A stretch of DNA of 64,000 nt from Siphonobacter curvatus. Lineage in GTDB: Bacteria; Bacteroidota; Bacteroidia; Cytophagales; Spirosomataceae. The stretch covers positions 434,001 to 498,000 of the forward strand of contig NZ_PTRA01000001.1 of the NCBI RefSeq assembly GCF_002943425.1, written 5' to 3'. The notes below the pieces were generated by a model that ran no database searches, was not told the origin of the DNA, and worked only from the letters and a program-made list of their open reading frames with translations. The translations under genes were made by a program, and so were the position numbers. Within the stretch, counting starts at the first letter, position 1; every line of letters begins with the position of its first letter. Below, piece by piece: positions 34,482 to 43,238 of this stretch.

Positions 34482-35729
34482 ATGTTTAGAAAATTACTCG
34501 CTCTTCTCTTCCTGACTACGTCGCTGAGTCAGGCCCAATCGTCGTTCGTACTCATTCCAGACCGCGTATTTGACGGAACGGACGTGCATACGGGCTGGCA
34601 GGTACTGGTAACCGGCAATCAGATTATTGCCGTAGGACCCAACTTGCAGCCGCCCGCCGGAGCCGAGGTTATCGTACTGAAAAATCAAACCTTACTGCCG
34701 GGATTGATCGAAGGCCATTCGCATCTGTTTCTGCATCCGTATAACGAGACTTCCTGGGACGATCAGGTATTACGGGAATCGCCAATGGAACGGGCCGCCC
34801 GGGCCGTTGTACACGCCGAAAAAACGTTACTGGCGGGTTTTACGACCGTACGGGATTTGGGTACCGAAGGAGCTGATTTTGATGACGTTGGGCTAAAACA
34901 AACCATCGAGAAAGGTATCATTCCCGGCCCTCGCATGATTACGGTAGGCCGGGCCCTGATCGCTACGGGTAGTTATGGACCCAAAGGCTACAACACCCGC
35001 ACTAACGTACCGCAGGGAGCCGAAGAAGCAGATGGACAGGATCGACTCATTCAGGCCGTACGCGGACAAATTGGCCGCGGTATTGATGTTGTAAAAATTT
35101 ACGCGGATTACCGCTGGGGACTCATGGGTGAGGCTAAGCCAACCTTTCTCCAGGAGGAAATCGAGTTAATGGTGAAAGTAGCGGCCTCGTCGGGACGTTC
35201 AGTCATTGCTCACGCGTCTACCGAAGAAGGCATACGACGAGCGATTCTGGGCGGTTGCAAAACCATCGAACACGGAGACGTCGGGACGCTTGAGTTATTT
35301 CGATTGATGAAAAGCAAAGGCGTTGCGTATTGCCCCACCTTAGCCGCTAGTGATGCTATCAGTCAGTACCGGGGCTGGAAAAAAGGACAGGATTCCGAAC
35401 CTGAGCGAATAGTACAGAAACGAAAAAGCTTTAAAGCAGCTCTCGAATCTGGTGTGACGATTGTGATGGGTGGAGATGTGGGAGTATTCACGCACGGCGA
35501 CAATGTACGTGAAATGGAACTCATGCAAGAATATGGAATGAAACCGCTCGACGTTCTTCGATCCGCTACTTCGGTACCCGCCCAAGTGTTTGGGCAGCCG
35601 AAGTTAGGCGAAGTAAAAACCGGAAAATTCGCGGATTTGATTGCCGTTGAAGGGGATCCTACCCAGAAGATTACGCACCTACGAAAGGTGAAGCTGGTCA
35701 TGAAAGATGGGAAATTGTACAAGCGATAG
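34482..35729 (+). CDS. exported amidohydrolase (imidazolonepropionase/prolidase-like)
   Basis: The 415-residue protein has a signal peptide (MFRKLLALLFLTTSLSQA) and a metal-dependent amidohydrolase domain. Landmarks are LLPGLIEGHSHLFLHP (HxH ligand pair), LAGFTTVRDLG, VVKIYADYRWG (position of the carboxylated Lys or equivalent), VIAHAS, TIEHGD and IVMGGDVGVFTHG (the distal Asp). The group includes exported dipeptidases acting on Xaa-Pro or other peptides; the substrate is inferred only at family level. It ends 3 bp before the convergent MntH stop. Confidence 0.9.
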   Translation: MFRKLLALLFLTTSLSQAQSSFVLIPDRVFDGTDVHTGWQVLVTGNQIIAVGPNLQPPAGAEVIVLKNQTLLPGLIEGHSHLFLHPYNETSWDDQVLRESPMERAARAVVHAEKTLLAGFTTVRDLGTEGADFDDVGLKQTIEKGIIPGPRMITVGRALIATGSYGPKGYNTRTNVPQGAEEADGQDRLIQAVRGQIGRGIDVVKIYADYRWGLMGEAKPTFLQEEIELMVKVAASSGRSVIAHASTEEGIRRAILGGCKTIEHGDVGTLELFRLMKSKGVAYCPTLAASDAISQYRGWKKGQDSEPERIVQKRKSFKAALESGVTIVMGGDVGVFTHGDNVREMELMQEYGMKPLDVLRSATSVPAQVFGQPKLGEVKTGKFADLIAVEGDPTQKITHLRKVKLVMKDGKLYKR

Positions 35730-35732
35730 CCC

Positions 35733-37064
35733 TTAAAAGCTGGCAATAATCAAATACAAGTTCAGTACGAAGATAATCGCCGCAATGATCCAGCTGGTAA
35801 TACTCAGCCACCGGGCATTCACGAAGGAGCCCATCAAATCCTTTCTGGAGGTAAACCAGACCAGCGGCACTACCGCAAAACTCAACTGGATAGACAGTAC
35901 CACCTGACTGAACACCAACAGTTCAGACGTGCCTTTTTCGCCGTACAAAAGCGTAGCGACAAACGCCGGAATGATGGCGATGGATCGGGTAAGGAGTCGG
36001 CGAATCCAGGGTTTCAGACGTAAATTCAGAAAGCCTTCCATCACGATCTGCCCGGCCAGTGTACCCGTCACCGTCGAGTTTTGACCCGCTGCCAGCAGGG
36101 CTACGGCAAAGGAAATACCGGCCAGTTTTACGCCCAGAACGGGGTCGAGTAAACGATGAGCATCGGTAATATCAGCGACGCTTTGATTGCCCGTACTGTG
36201 AAAAGCCGCCGCCGCCACAATCAGGATAGACGCGTTGATGAAAAAAGCCAGAAACAGAGACAGGGTAGAATCAAGCGTAGCAAACTTCACGGCTTCCCGG
36301 CGACCTCTTTCGTCACGCGTGAAGCCTCGCGTCTGGACGATGCTACTGTGCAGGTACAGATTGTGCGGCATCACGGTAGCTCCCAGAATGCCGATGGCCA
36401 CGTACAATTTGTGCCGATCCATGACAATTTCGGGTCGGGGAATCAGATTCTGGACAATGGCTGGCAAACTCGGATGGGACGCAACCATCTGATAAATGAA
36501 ACAGCAGAGGATAACGAAAATAAGCCCACCTACGATGCTTTCCAGGGCCCGAAAACCCCGGTTCTGAAAGTACAGGATCACCAGTACGTCGAGAATCGTA
36601 ATGACTACGCCCACGGTGAGCGGTAACCCAAAGAGTAGATTAAGAGCAATGGCTGATCCCAGTACTTCCGCAACGTCGGTCGCAGCAATGGCAATTTCCG
36701 CCAATACCCACAAGGTTAAGCCGACCGGACGAGAAAACTGATCGCGGCAGGCCTGAGCCAGGTCACGACCCGTAGCAATGCCTAGCTTTAAAGCCAGGTG
36801 TTGTAATATCATCGCGAACAGGTTCGAAATCAGAATGACCGAAAGTAGGGTATACCCAAAACGGGACCCCCCTTCAATATCCGTGGCCCAGTTGCCCGGG
36901 TCCATGTAGCCTACGGCCACCATGAGTCCTGGTCCGGCAAATGCCAGAAATTTACGCCAGTTACTGGCTCCTTCCGGAATGCGTACGGAGGCGTGTGCTT
37001 CCGGCAGCGAGTGATCCAGAAAAGGAGAAGCTTTGGAACCTGACGTAGATAAAGGCGAATTCAT
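35733..37064 (-). CDS. mntH: Nramp-family Mn(II)/divalent metal importer
   Basis: The 443-residue protein has about eleven transmembrane helices and imports manganese or iron with protons across the inner membrane. The metal-binding unwound segments are visible as MDPGNWATD (Asp55-Asn58 in helix 1) and [10 protein letters not shown] (Met232-Asn235 in helix 6). It is transcribed divergently from a DtxR/MntR-type regulator, with a perfect palindrome in the 206-bp gap, so repression by metal-loaded regulator is expected. The gene symbol is assigned by family and context; manganese preference is inferred. Confidence 0.92.
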   Translation of the reverse strand: MNSPLSTSGSKASPFLDHSLPEAHASVRIPEGASNWRKFLAFAGPGLMVAVGYMDPGNWATDIEGGSRFGYTLLSVILISNLFAMILQHLALKLGIATGRDLAQACRDQFSRPVGLTLWVLAEIAIAATDVAEVLGSAIALNLLFGLPLTVGVVITILDVLVILYFQNRGFRALESIVGGLIFVILCCFIYQMVASHPSLPAIVQNLIPRPEIVMDRHKLYVAIGILGATVMPHNLYLHSSIVQTRGFTRDERGRREAVKFATLDSTLSLFLAFFINASILIVAAAAFHSTGNQSVADITDAHRLLDPVLGVKLAGISFAVALLAAGQNSTVTGTLAGQIVMEGFLNLRLKPWIRRLLTRSIAIIPAFVATLLYGEKGTSELLVFSQVVLSIQLSFAVVPLVWFTSRKDLMGSFVNARWLSITSWIIAAIIFVLNLYLIIASF

Positions 37065-37202
37065 ACCAAATATAATGCGAGTTATGGTCCTGCTACCCGA
37101 AGTTTGGTGTATCCATTTTCAACGGAGCAGAAATCTAATATGCTGCAATCCAAGGTTAAACGAAGCAAATGTAAAGATGGTTTCGAAAAATCAAAACATT
37201 TT

Positions 37203-37218
37203 TTTAGGGTGCCCTAAA
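37203..37218. promoter_or_regulatory. DtxR/MntR-type operator palindrome
   Basis: Perfect inverted repeat TTTAGGG-TG-CCCTAAA in the gap between mntH and the DtxR-family gene. It resembles the DtxR/IdeR half-site TTAGG/CCTAA and ends 26 bp before the regulator's -7 box, where bound protein would block transcription. The call is by sequence form and location. Confidence 0.75.
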
Positions 37219-37243
37219 TTTTTATTTTTGACTTCCTCAAAAG

Positions 37244-37251
37244 TACCTTTG
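37244..37251 (+). promoter_or_regulatory. Bacteroidota -7 promoter box for the DtxR-family gene
   Basis: TACCTTTG matches TAnnTTTG and ends 19 bp before the ATG at 37271, giving a very short mRNA leader. It supports the ATG at 37271 over the TTG at 37265. Confidence 0.65.
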
Positions 37252-37270
37252 TAGCCAACTGAATTTGCGA

Positions 37271-37933
37271 ATGGCTTCATTAACGGAAGAAAACTATCTG
37301 AAACTGATCTACCATCTCTCAGGGCCCGGCTATGAAGAGGTGAGTACGAACGCCCTGGCGGAGCAAACGCAGACGAAAGCGGCGTCAGTGACGGATATGT
37401 TACGGAAACTGGCAGAAAAAAATCTGATCCATTATAAAAAGTATCAGGGCGTTCGGCTTACGGAAGAAGGTCAGCAAGAAGCCCTGAAAGTGATTCGACG
37501 GCACCGATTGTGGGAGGTTTTTATGGTGGAAAAGCTGGGTTTTCGCTGGGATGAGGTACATCCAATTGCCGAAGAACTGGAGCACATCGCTTCGGAAGAA
37601 CTCATCAATCGCCTGGATGCCTTTCTGGATTTTCCAGAGTCCGATCCGCACGGCGATCCCATCCCGACGGCTTCGGGCCGAATGCCTTCCGCTGAATATG
37701 AGAAATTAGCCGAAGTGCCTGTTCATCAGGAAGTTATCATGATGGGCGTATCGGAGCATACGGCTCCGTTTTTGCAGTTTCTGAGTAAATCAGGGCTCAT
37801 ACCCGGAAGTTTGGTGCAGGTGCTGGAAGTCAACGAGTTTGACCGTTCGATGACGATCCAGGTTAACGAAGCTCATCCTTCTTTCGTGAGCTATGAGGTG
37901 GCCCGTAATATTCTGGTGCAGACGAAAGGCTAA
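37271..37933 (+). CDS. DtxR/MntR-family metal-dependent repressor
   Basis: The 220-residue regulator has an N-terminal winged helix (LTEENYLKLIYHLS, then KAASVTDMLRKLAEKNLI recognition region), a metal-binding dimerisation domain (residues 65-140: RRHRLWEVFMVEKLG, AEELEHIASEEL, PESDPHGDPIP) and a C-terminal FeoA/SH3-like domain (residues about 150-220). With bound Mn(II) or Fe(II) such proteins repress uptake genes. It faces mntH across a palindrome that is its probable operator, and may autoregulate since its own promoter box is 26 bp from that site. Confidence 0.92.
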   Translation: MASLTEENYLKLIYHLSGPGYEEVSTNALAEQTQTKAASVTDMLRKLAEKNLIHYKKYQGVRLTEEGQQEALKVIRRHRLWEVFMVEKLGFRWDEVHPIAEELEHIASEELINRLDAFLDFPESDPHGDPIPTASGRMPSAEYEKLAEVPVHQEVIMMGVSEHTAPFLQFLSKSGLIPGSLVQVLEVNEFDRSMTIQVNEAHPSFVSYEVARNILVQTKG

Positions 37934-38086
37934 GCCAGAACCTGTTCACTGAAATTTCTGTTGCTGCTCATTAGCGTAGGGTCGTCCGTTTTTTTAGCCT
38001 ACGTTATTTGCATTTTTTAAGAAGGGGCTTTGCGAAAGTAGTTTTAGTTTCGCGTACAGAATTCCCCGAACCGTGACCCCGGAGCC

Positions 38087-39166
38087 GTGAAAATACTCGA
38101 CTGGTATATATTCAAGCGATTTCTGACGACCTACGTTTTTGTCGTTTCGCTGGTGACATTGATTATTCTGGTGATCGACTACACCGAAAAGGTCGAAAAC
38201 TTCATTCGTAATAAGCCCTCCACGCACGATCTGTTGTTGGTGTATTACGTCAATTTAGCCATTTTCTGGGCCAACTACGTAAGTCCGCTGATGGTCTTCA
38301 TTACGGTCGTTTTCTTTACGGCCAACCTGGCGGCTAAAACCGAGATTATTGCCATTTTTAGTACGGGCGTCAGTTTTCTTCGCTTCATGCGACCGTACCT
38401 GCTGGCGGCCTCGCTCATCGCGGGGGTGATTTTCTATCTGGTGGCCTATGTCATTCCGACAGCTGATAAAAAGCGGCTGGCCTTCGAGCAGAAGTACGTG
38501 CAGGGAGGAACGTATTATTACGACAAACGCGATGTACACATCCAGGTCGGTCCGAACGTGTACGCGTACTTGGCGAGCTACAACAACAGCACCCAGCAGG
38601 GCGATAAGTTTACACTGGAAAAGTTTGAAAATAATAAGCTGGTACAGAAACTAGCGGCTTCGTACATCGTCTGGAAGCCAGAGATTAACAAGTGGTCGGC
38701 GGTGGATTACAGCATCCGTACCATCACCGAAACGGGCGAACAGCTTACGTACGGAAAGCTGATTGATACGACATTGGCCCTGGAACCCAAAGATTTTGGA
38801 AGCACGCAGGATCTGGAGAAAACCTTTACGCTAACCGAACTCAATGAGCATATTCAGAAGCTCCAGAGCCGGGGAGCGGAAGGAGTCGAACTATACCTGA
38901 TCGAAAAATACCAGCGATTGGCTAGCCCCTTTGCCATTGTTATTCTGACGGCTATTGGCGTCATTGTTTCCGCCCGGAAATCGCGGGGTGGGGTAGGTTT
39001 CCAGATCGCCCTGGGTTTTGGACTAGCCTTTATTTACATTCTGTTTTTCATGATGAGTAGCGGTATTGCCAAAAAAGGGGCCTTTGATCCCTTCCTGGCC
39101 GTGTGGTTACCCAATATTGTGTTCTCAGTAGTTGGACTGGTTCTGTATCGCACTGTACCGCGTTAA
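38087..39166 (+). CDS. LptF/LptG-family permease
   Basis: The 359-residue protein has the YjgP/YjgQ layout: TM helices at about 14-34, 57-80 and 100-122, a periplasmic jellyroll domain (about 125-265), and three C-terminal helices (AIVILTAIGVIVSARKSRGG, ALGFGLAFIYILFFMMSSG, PNIVFSVVGLVLY). In LPS export, LptF and LptG extract LPS from the inner membrane with ATPase LptB. The neighbours are not lpt genes, as is common in Bacteroidota. The start is GTG at 38087 with GGAG three bases before it; no ATG is suitably placed. Confidence 0.88.
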   Translation: MKILDWYIFKRFLTTYVFVVSLVTLIILVIDYTEKVENFIRNKPSTHDLLLVYYVNLAIFWANYVSPLMVFITVVFFTANLAAKTEIIAIFSTGVSFLRFMRPYLLAASLIAGVIFYLVAYVIPTADKKRLAFEQKYVQGGTYYYDKRDVHIQVGPNVYAYLASYNNSTQQGDKFTLEKFENNKLVQKLAASYIVWKPEINKWSAVDYSIRTITETGEQLTYGKLIDTTLALEPKDFGSTQDLEKTFTLTELNEHIQKLQSRGAEGVELYLIEKYQRLASPFAIVILTAIGVIVSARKSRGGVGFQIALGFGLAFIYILFFMMSSGIAKKGAFDPFLAVWLPNIVFSVVGLVLYRTVPR

Positions 39167-39282
39167 AAAAGTATCGACACCGTAAGAAGCCCCTTATCTT
39201 TACGGTATACATCATTCATGCCTGTTTCCGCCCCCATAACTCGGCCCGATGGTCGAGCCGTATTTCTTTTGATCTGATTGCC

Positions 39283-40194
39283 ATGAGGCCCACTGTTCGC
39301 GATTACTTACAATTACACTTTATTGTTCTGATTTTTGGTTTTACGGCCATTTTGGGAAGGCTGGTTACCATTCCTGCGTTGTCATTGGTATTCTGGCGTA
39401 CAGGGCTGGCTACGCTGGGCATGTGGGCCTTTTTGCGTTGGCAGAAACAGGCGAAGCCCCAACAGCCGATTCCGGTCGTGAAACTGTTACTGACGGGCAC
39501 GCTCGTGGCGGCTCACTGGCTGTTGTTTTTTGGCTCGGCCCGGGTTTCCAACGTTTCAGTGTGTCTGGCGGGTATGTCGACCGGTTCATTGTGGACGGCG
39601 GTGGTAGAGCCCTTATTTACCCGGCGTCGCATTAGTCCCATTGAAATTTTCCTGGGATTACTGGTCATGGCGGGTTTGTATCTAATCTTTTTGTTTGAAT
39701 TCGATCACGCGTTGGGTTTAGCCATGTCGGTGACGGCGGCCTTCCTTTCGGCCCTGTTTTCCGTGTTTAATTCCATGTTCAGTCGTCAGGTAGAACCCCG
39801 CCTGATTACCGCTTACGAAATGACCGGGGCCTGGATCAGTACGGCCGTATTTCTGCCCCTGTACTATGGCGTACTGGCTCCGGAAGAGCCCGTAGCAATT
39901 TTACCGCAGGGCTGGGACTGGCTTTGGGTCGTGGTACTGGCGGGCGTGTGTACCGTATACGCTTATGCGGCATTTGTGCGGTTGTTTCAAACCTTTACGG
40001 CCTTCGTGATGAACCTGGCCGTAAACTTGGAACCCATTTACGGAATTCTACTGGCTTTCTTCATTTTTGGCGATGCCGAAAAAATGACGACGGGCTTTTA
40101 CGCAGGGGCTTCCCTGATTTTAGGGGCCGTATTGTTGTATCCGGTTTTAAGCCGTTGGTCGAATCGGCGGGCGAAAGAGACGATAAACCCGTAA
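39283..40194 (+). CDS. EamA/DMT-family transporter
   Basis: The 303-residue protein has about ten hydrophobic helices arranged as two EamA repeats (FGFTAILGRLVTIPALSLVFWRT in the first, LWVVVLAGVCTVYAYAAFVRLF in the second). The ATG at 39283 fits the family start; the reading frame extends upstream to 39103 but that part overlaps the LptF/G gene and is not conserved-looking. Substrate unknown. A weak -7-like box TATCTTTA lies at 39195-39202. Confidence 0.85.
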   Translation: MRPTVRDYLQLHFIVLIFGFTAILGRLVTIPALSLVFWRTGLATLGMWAFLRWQKQAKPQQPIPVVKLLLTGTLVAAHWLLFFGSARVSNVSVCLAGMSTGSLWTAVVEPLFTRRRISPIEIFLGLLVMAGLYLIFLFEFDHALGLAMSVTAAFLSALFSVFNSMFSRQVEPRLITAYEMTGAWISTAVFLPLYYGVLAPEEPVAILPQGWDWLWVVVLAGVCTVYAYAAFVRLFQTFTAFVMNLAVNLEPIYGILLAFFIFGDAEKMTTGFYAGASLILGAVLLYPVLSRWSNRRAKETINP

Positions 40195-40554
40195 GCTATT
40201 CGCAGGAGTGATTAAATTGGTTGAAACGTTTTGAAAAGCGTGACGGGTAGCTTCAGGTTTGAGATTGGTTTTAGGTCGAAGCTGATTTCAAGTTTGAGCG
40301 ATTTTAGGTTTGAGAGCAGTTTGAAATCAGCTTTTGGTTTGAAACGATTTCAGGTAACCTGTTTTAGGGGAAAGTTTCAATCTTAGAGTATTTAATCGGC
40401 TGTTCCGGGACCAGTGCCCGGCACTCCAATTCCTCCATTTAAACTTAAACATGACTCAAACTTCAAACCCTATTCAAACCAACCCTAACCTGCCTTCGAA
40501 CCCACGCTCTTCCGCTATAAACACCTGTAAAATCTCTACATCATTCACTTTCCC
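40195..40554. repeat. inverted T/G-A/C tract, copy C, in a 360-bp gap
   Basis: The T/G-rich half at about 40251-40376 repeats variants of AGGTTTGAG and TTTTAGG; the A/C-rich half at about 40438-40500 contains TCAAACTTCAAA at 40456-40467, which also occurs in copy D, and blocks such as CAAACCAACCCTAACC. About 60 bp of ordinary sequence separates the halves. No gene was recognised. Confidence 0.65.
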
Positions 40555-43035
40555 ATGAGAAAACCACTCCTTATCGTACTGCTGGCTTTGGGGATGGGGC
40601 AACTGGTATACGCCCAGGACGGCGGCTACCGTACGCCTCCCAAAGCCCTGGCTGATCTGGTCAACACGCCCCCCACGCCGGGTTTTAACGTCGATTCCAA
40701 AGGCGACTGGGTGCTGATTACCGAACGAGCGGCCAATCCTTCGATCGCTGAATTGTCGCAGCCAGAATTACGGATTGCTGGCTTGCGGATCAATCCTGCC
40801 AACAACGGACCCAGTCGTGGCTTTCCGCTCATCAATCTGAAACTACGCAAACTGAACGGCAAGGAAGAAATGCAGGTGAAGGGCCTACCCGCCAAAGCCG
40901 CTATTTCAAACCTAGCCTGGTCACCGGATGAAACGAAGATTGCCTTTACGAATTCCAGCGAAAACAAGATTGAGCTTTATGTACTCGACGTAGCGACAGC
41001 CACGGCTCAGAAACTTTCTGATCTGGCCGTAAACGCTGCTTTGGGTTCACCACTGAACTGGGTTTCCGATTCCAAGTCCTTGATCGTAACGACTGTACCG
41101 AATGGCCGTGGAGCGGCTCCGGCCATCAGTCGGGTGCCTTCGGGTCCGACCATTCAGGAAAACCTTGGTAAAAAAGGACAGGCTCCTACATACCAGGATT
41201 TGCTGAAAAATCCTTCCGACGAAAAGTTGTTTGAGTACCACGCCACCGCTCAAGTGGTTAAACTCGGACTGGACGGTTCGGCACAAAATATCGGTCAGCC
41301 CTTACTGGTGACGGATGCTACGCCATCGCCTGACGGACAGTACGTGCTTGTGGAAAGCGTACACCGTCCGTTCTCATACATCGTTCCGATGCGGTACTTC
41401 CCGACCAAGGTAGATGTATACAGCCTCAACGGTTCACTGGTAAAAACGCTGACGGATAACCCGCTGGTGGAAAATGCCCCCTGGGGTTCGGATGCCACGA
41501 TTCCTTATCCGCGTAATTACAACTGGCGGGCCGACGTTCCGGCTACCGTAACCTGGGTAGAACCCAAAGATGGTGGTGACGCCAAACGGAAAGTAGCTAT
41601 TCGTGATGTACTGAAAACGCTGGATGCTCCGTTCTCGGGCGAAGCCAAAGATCTGTACGCGAGTGCTTTGCGTTTTGGTGGTGTAACTTGGGGGAATGCT
41701 AATACGGCTCTCGTACAGGAACGCTGGTGGGCTACCCGCAAGCAGGTGACAAAAATTCTGAATCCTTCCAATCCGGCAAATCCGGTCGTACTGCTCGAGC
41801 GTTCCTTTGAAGATAAGTACTCCGATCCCGGTCGGCCCGAGACCCGTAAAAACCAGTACGGTCGTCAGGTGCTCGACATCAATGCCAAAAATGAACTGTA
41901 CTTCACGAATACCGTCGGTGCGTCACCCGAAGGAGATCGTCCGTTTGTAAGCGTACTGAATCTGGCAACGAAAGAGAACAAAGTTATCTGGCGTTCGGAA
42001 GCTCCGTTTTTTGAAATTCCGGTGAGTCTGCTGAGTGCGGAAAAGGGACTGCTGCTGACCCGTCGCGAAGCCGTAGATCAAAACCCGAATTACTTCATCC
42101 GCAACCTGAATTTCAACGCGAAAAAGAAGAAGAAAAATGAAACGGCGGTAACGCAGGTGAGCTTCTTCCCCGATCCGTATCCGCAATTGAAAGGCATTCA
42201 GAAACAGGTACTTCGCTACAAACGCAACGATGGCGTGGATCTAACGGCAACGCTGTATTTGCCCGCGGGTTACAAAAAAGAAGACGGTCCATTGCCAACT
42301 TTCCTCTGGGCCTATCCGGCGGAATTTAAAAGCAAGGACGCCGCTGGTCAGGTCAGTGGCTCGCCCTACAAATTCAACGCCATTAGTTTCTGGGGTGCCG
42401 CTGCGTTTGTGACGATGGGTTACGCCGTTCTGGATAACGCCTCTATCCCCATTATCGGCGAAGGCGACAAAGAACCCAACGATACGTACGTGGAGCAGCT
42501 CGTAGCTTCGGCGAAAGCAGCTATTGACGAAGGAGTGAAACTGGGCGTAGTTGATTCGAGCCGGGTTGGCGTAGGCGGTCACTCGTACGGTGCTTTCATG
42601 ACGGCGAATCTGCTGACGCATAGTAAATTGTTCAAGGCTGGTATCGCCCGCAGTGGTGCGTACAACCGTACCCTGACACCCTTTGGCTTCCAGAATGAAC
42701 AGCGTACGTATTGGCAGGCTCCTGATGTGTATAACCGCATGTCGCCCTTCATGAATGCCGACAAAATGAAAACGCCGCTGTTGCTCATCCACGGCGAAGC
42801 GGATAACAACACCGGAACGTTCCCTGTACAATCCGAGCGTTATTACAATGCTCTGAAAGGCATGGGAGCTACCGCCAAGCTGGTATTTTTACCTTACGAA
42901 AGTCACCACTACGATTCACAGGAATCACTCATGCACATGCTCAGTGAGATGAATGGCTGGTTAGATAAGTACGTGAAAAATGCGGGTAAAACGCAGGGAT
43001 CATCCAGTTCTTTAGGAAGTAAAACGGATAAATAA
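40555..43035 (+). CDS. exported S9 prolyl oligopeptidase-family peptidase (glutamyl endopeptidase-like)
   Basis: The 826-residue protein has a signal peptide (MRKPLLIVLLALGMGQLVYA), a beta-propeller region (residues about 60-530, with SPDE/SPDG repeats) and a C-terminal alpha/beta-hydrolase domain. The catalytic triad is probably Ser677 in GGHSYGAF, Asp750 in HGEADNNTG and His784 or His785 in YESHHYDS. The overall form matches the S9D group, which includes plant chloroplast glutamyl endopeptidase. It probably digests peptides in the periplasm. It is monocistronic with its own terminator. Confidence 0.92.
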   Translation: MRKPLLIVLLALGMGQLVYAQDGGYRTPPKALADLVNTPPTPGFNVDSKGDWVLITERAANPSIAELSQPELRIAGLRINPANNGPSRGFPLINLKLRKLNGKEEMQVKGLPAKAAISNLAWSPDETKIAFTNSSENKIELYVLDVATATAQKLSDLAVNAALGSPLNWVSDSKSLIVTTVPNGRGAAPAISRVPSGPTIQENLGKKGQAPTYQDLLKNPSDEKLFEYHATAQVVKLGLDGSAQNIGQPLLVTDATPSPDGQYVLVESVHRPFSYIVPMRYFPTKVDVYSLNGSLVKTLTDNPLVENAPWGSDATIPYPRNYNWRADVPATVTWVEPKDGGDAKRKVAIRDVLKTLDAPFSGEAKDLYASALRFGGVTWGNANTALVQERWWATRKQVTKILNPSNPANPVVLLERSFEDKYSDPGRPETRKNQYGRQVLDINAKNELYFTNTVGASPEGDRPFVSVLNLATKENKVIWRSEAPFFEIPVSLLSAEKGLLLTRREAVDQNPNYFIRNLNFNAKKKKKNETAVTQVSFFPDPYPQLKGIQKQVLRYKRNDGVDLTATLYLPAGYKKEDGPLPTFLWAYPAEFKSKDAAGQVSGSPYKFNAISFWGAAAFVTMGYAVLDNASIPIIGEGDKEPNDTYVEQLVASAKAAIDEGVKLGVVDSSRVGVGGHSYGAFMTANLLTHSKLFKAGIARSGAYNRTLTPFGFQNEQRTYWQAPDVYNRMSPFMNADKMKTPLLLIHGEADNNTGTFPVQSERYYNALKGMGATAKLVFLPYESHHYDSQESLMHMLSEMNGWLDKYVKNAGKTQGSSSSLGSKTDK

Positions 43036-43057
43036 TTCGTTAGTAATCCATTCAAAT

Positions 43058-43091
43058 AAAAAAGCCTACTGGACGTCCAGTGGGCTTTTTT
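43058..43091 (+). terminator. intrinsic terminator after the S9 peptidase
   Basis: A near-perfect 17-bp stem (43058-43074 with 43075-43091, one G-T pair) folds back with a minimal loop and ends in a T run. Confidence 0.85.
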
Positions 43092-43191
43092 GTTTGAATG
43101 CAAGGGCTGATTAACTGTAGAATGGATTGAGTAATAACTCAAAATTAGCAATAGAGTAGTCTTCATAGAGAGATATAACTATATCTTTGTT

Positions 43192-43199
43192 TAAGTAAG
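43192..43199 (+). promoter_or_regulatory. Bacteroidota -7 promoter box
   Basis: TATCTTTG, a full match to TAnnTTTG, ends 39 bp before the ATG at 43239. Confidence 0.6.
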
Positions 43200-43238
43200 T
43201 GAATCACCCATTGAAAACACCTTTACCTTAGTTGTCAA

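Noticed and set aside
39103-39282. 60-codon upstream extension of the EamA gene
   Set aside because: It overlaps the LptF/G gene and family conservation begins at the ATG at 39283.
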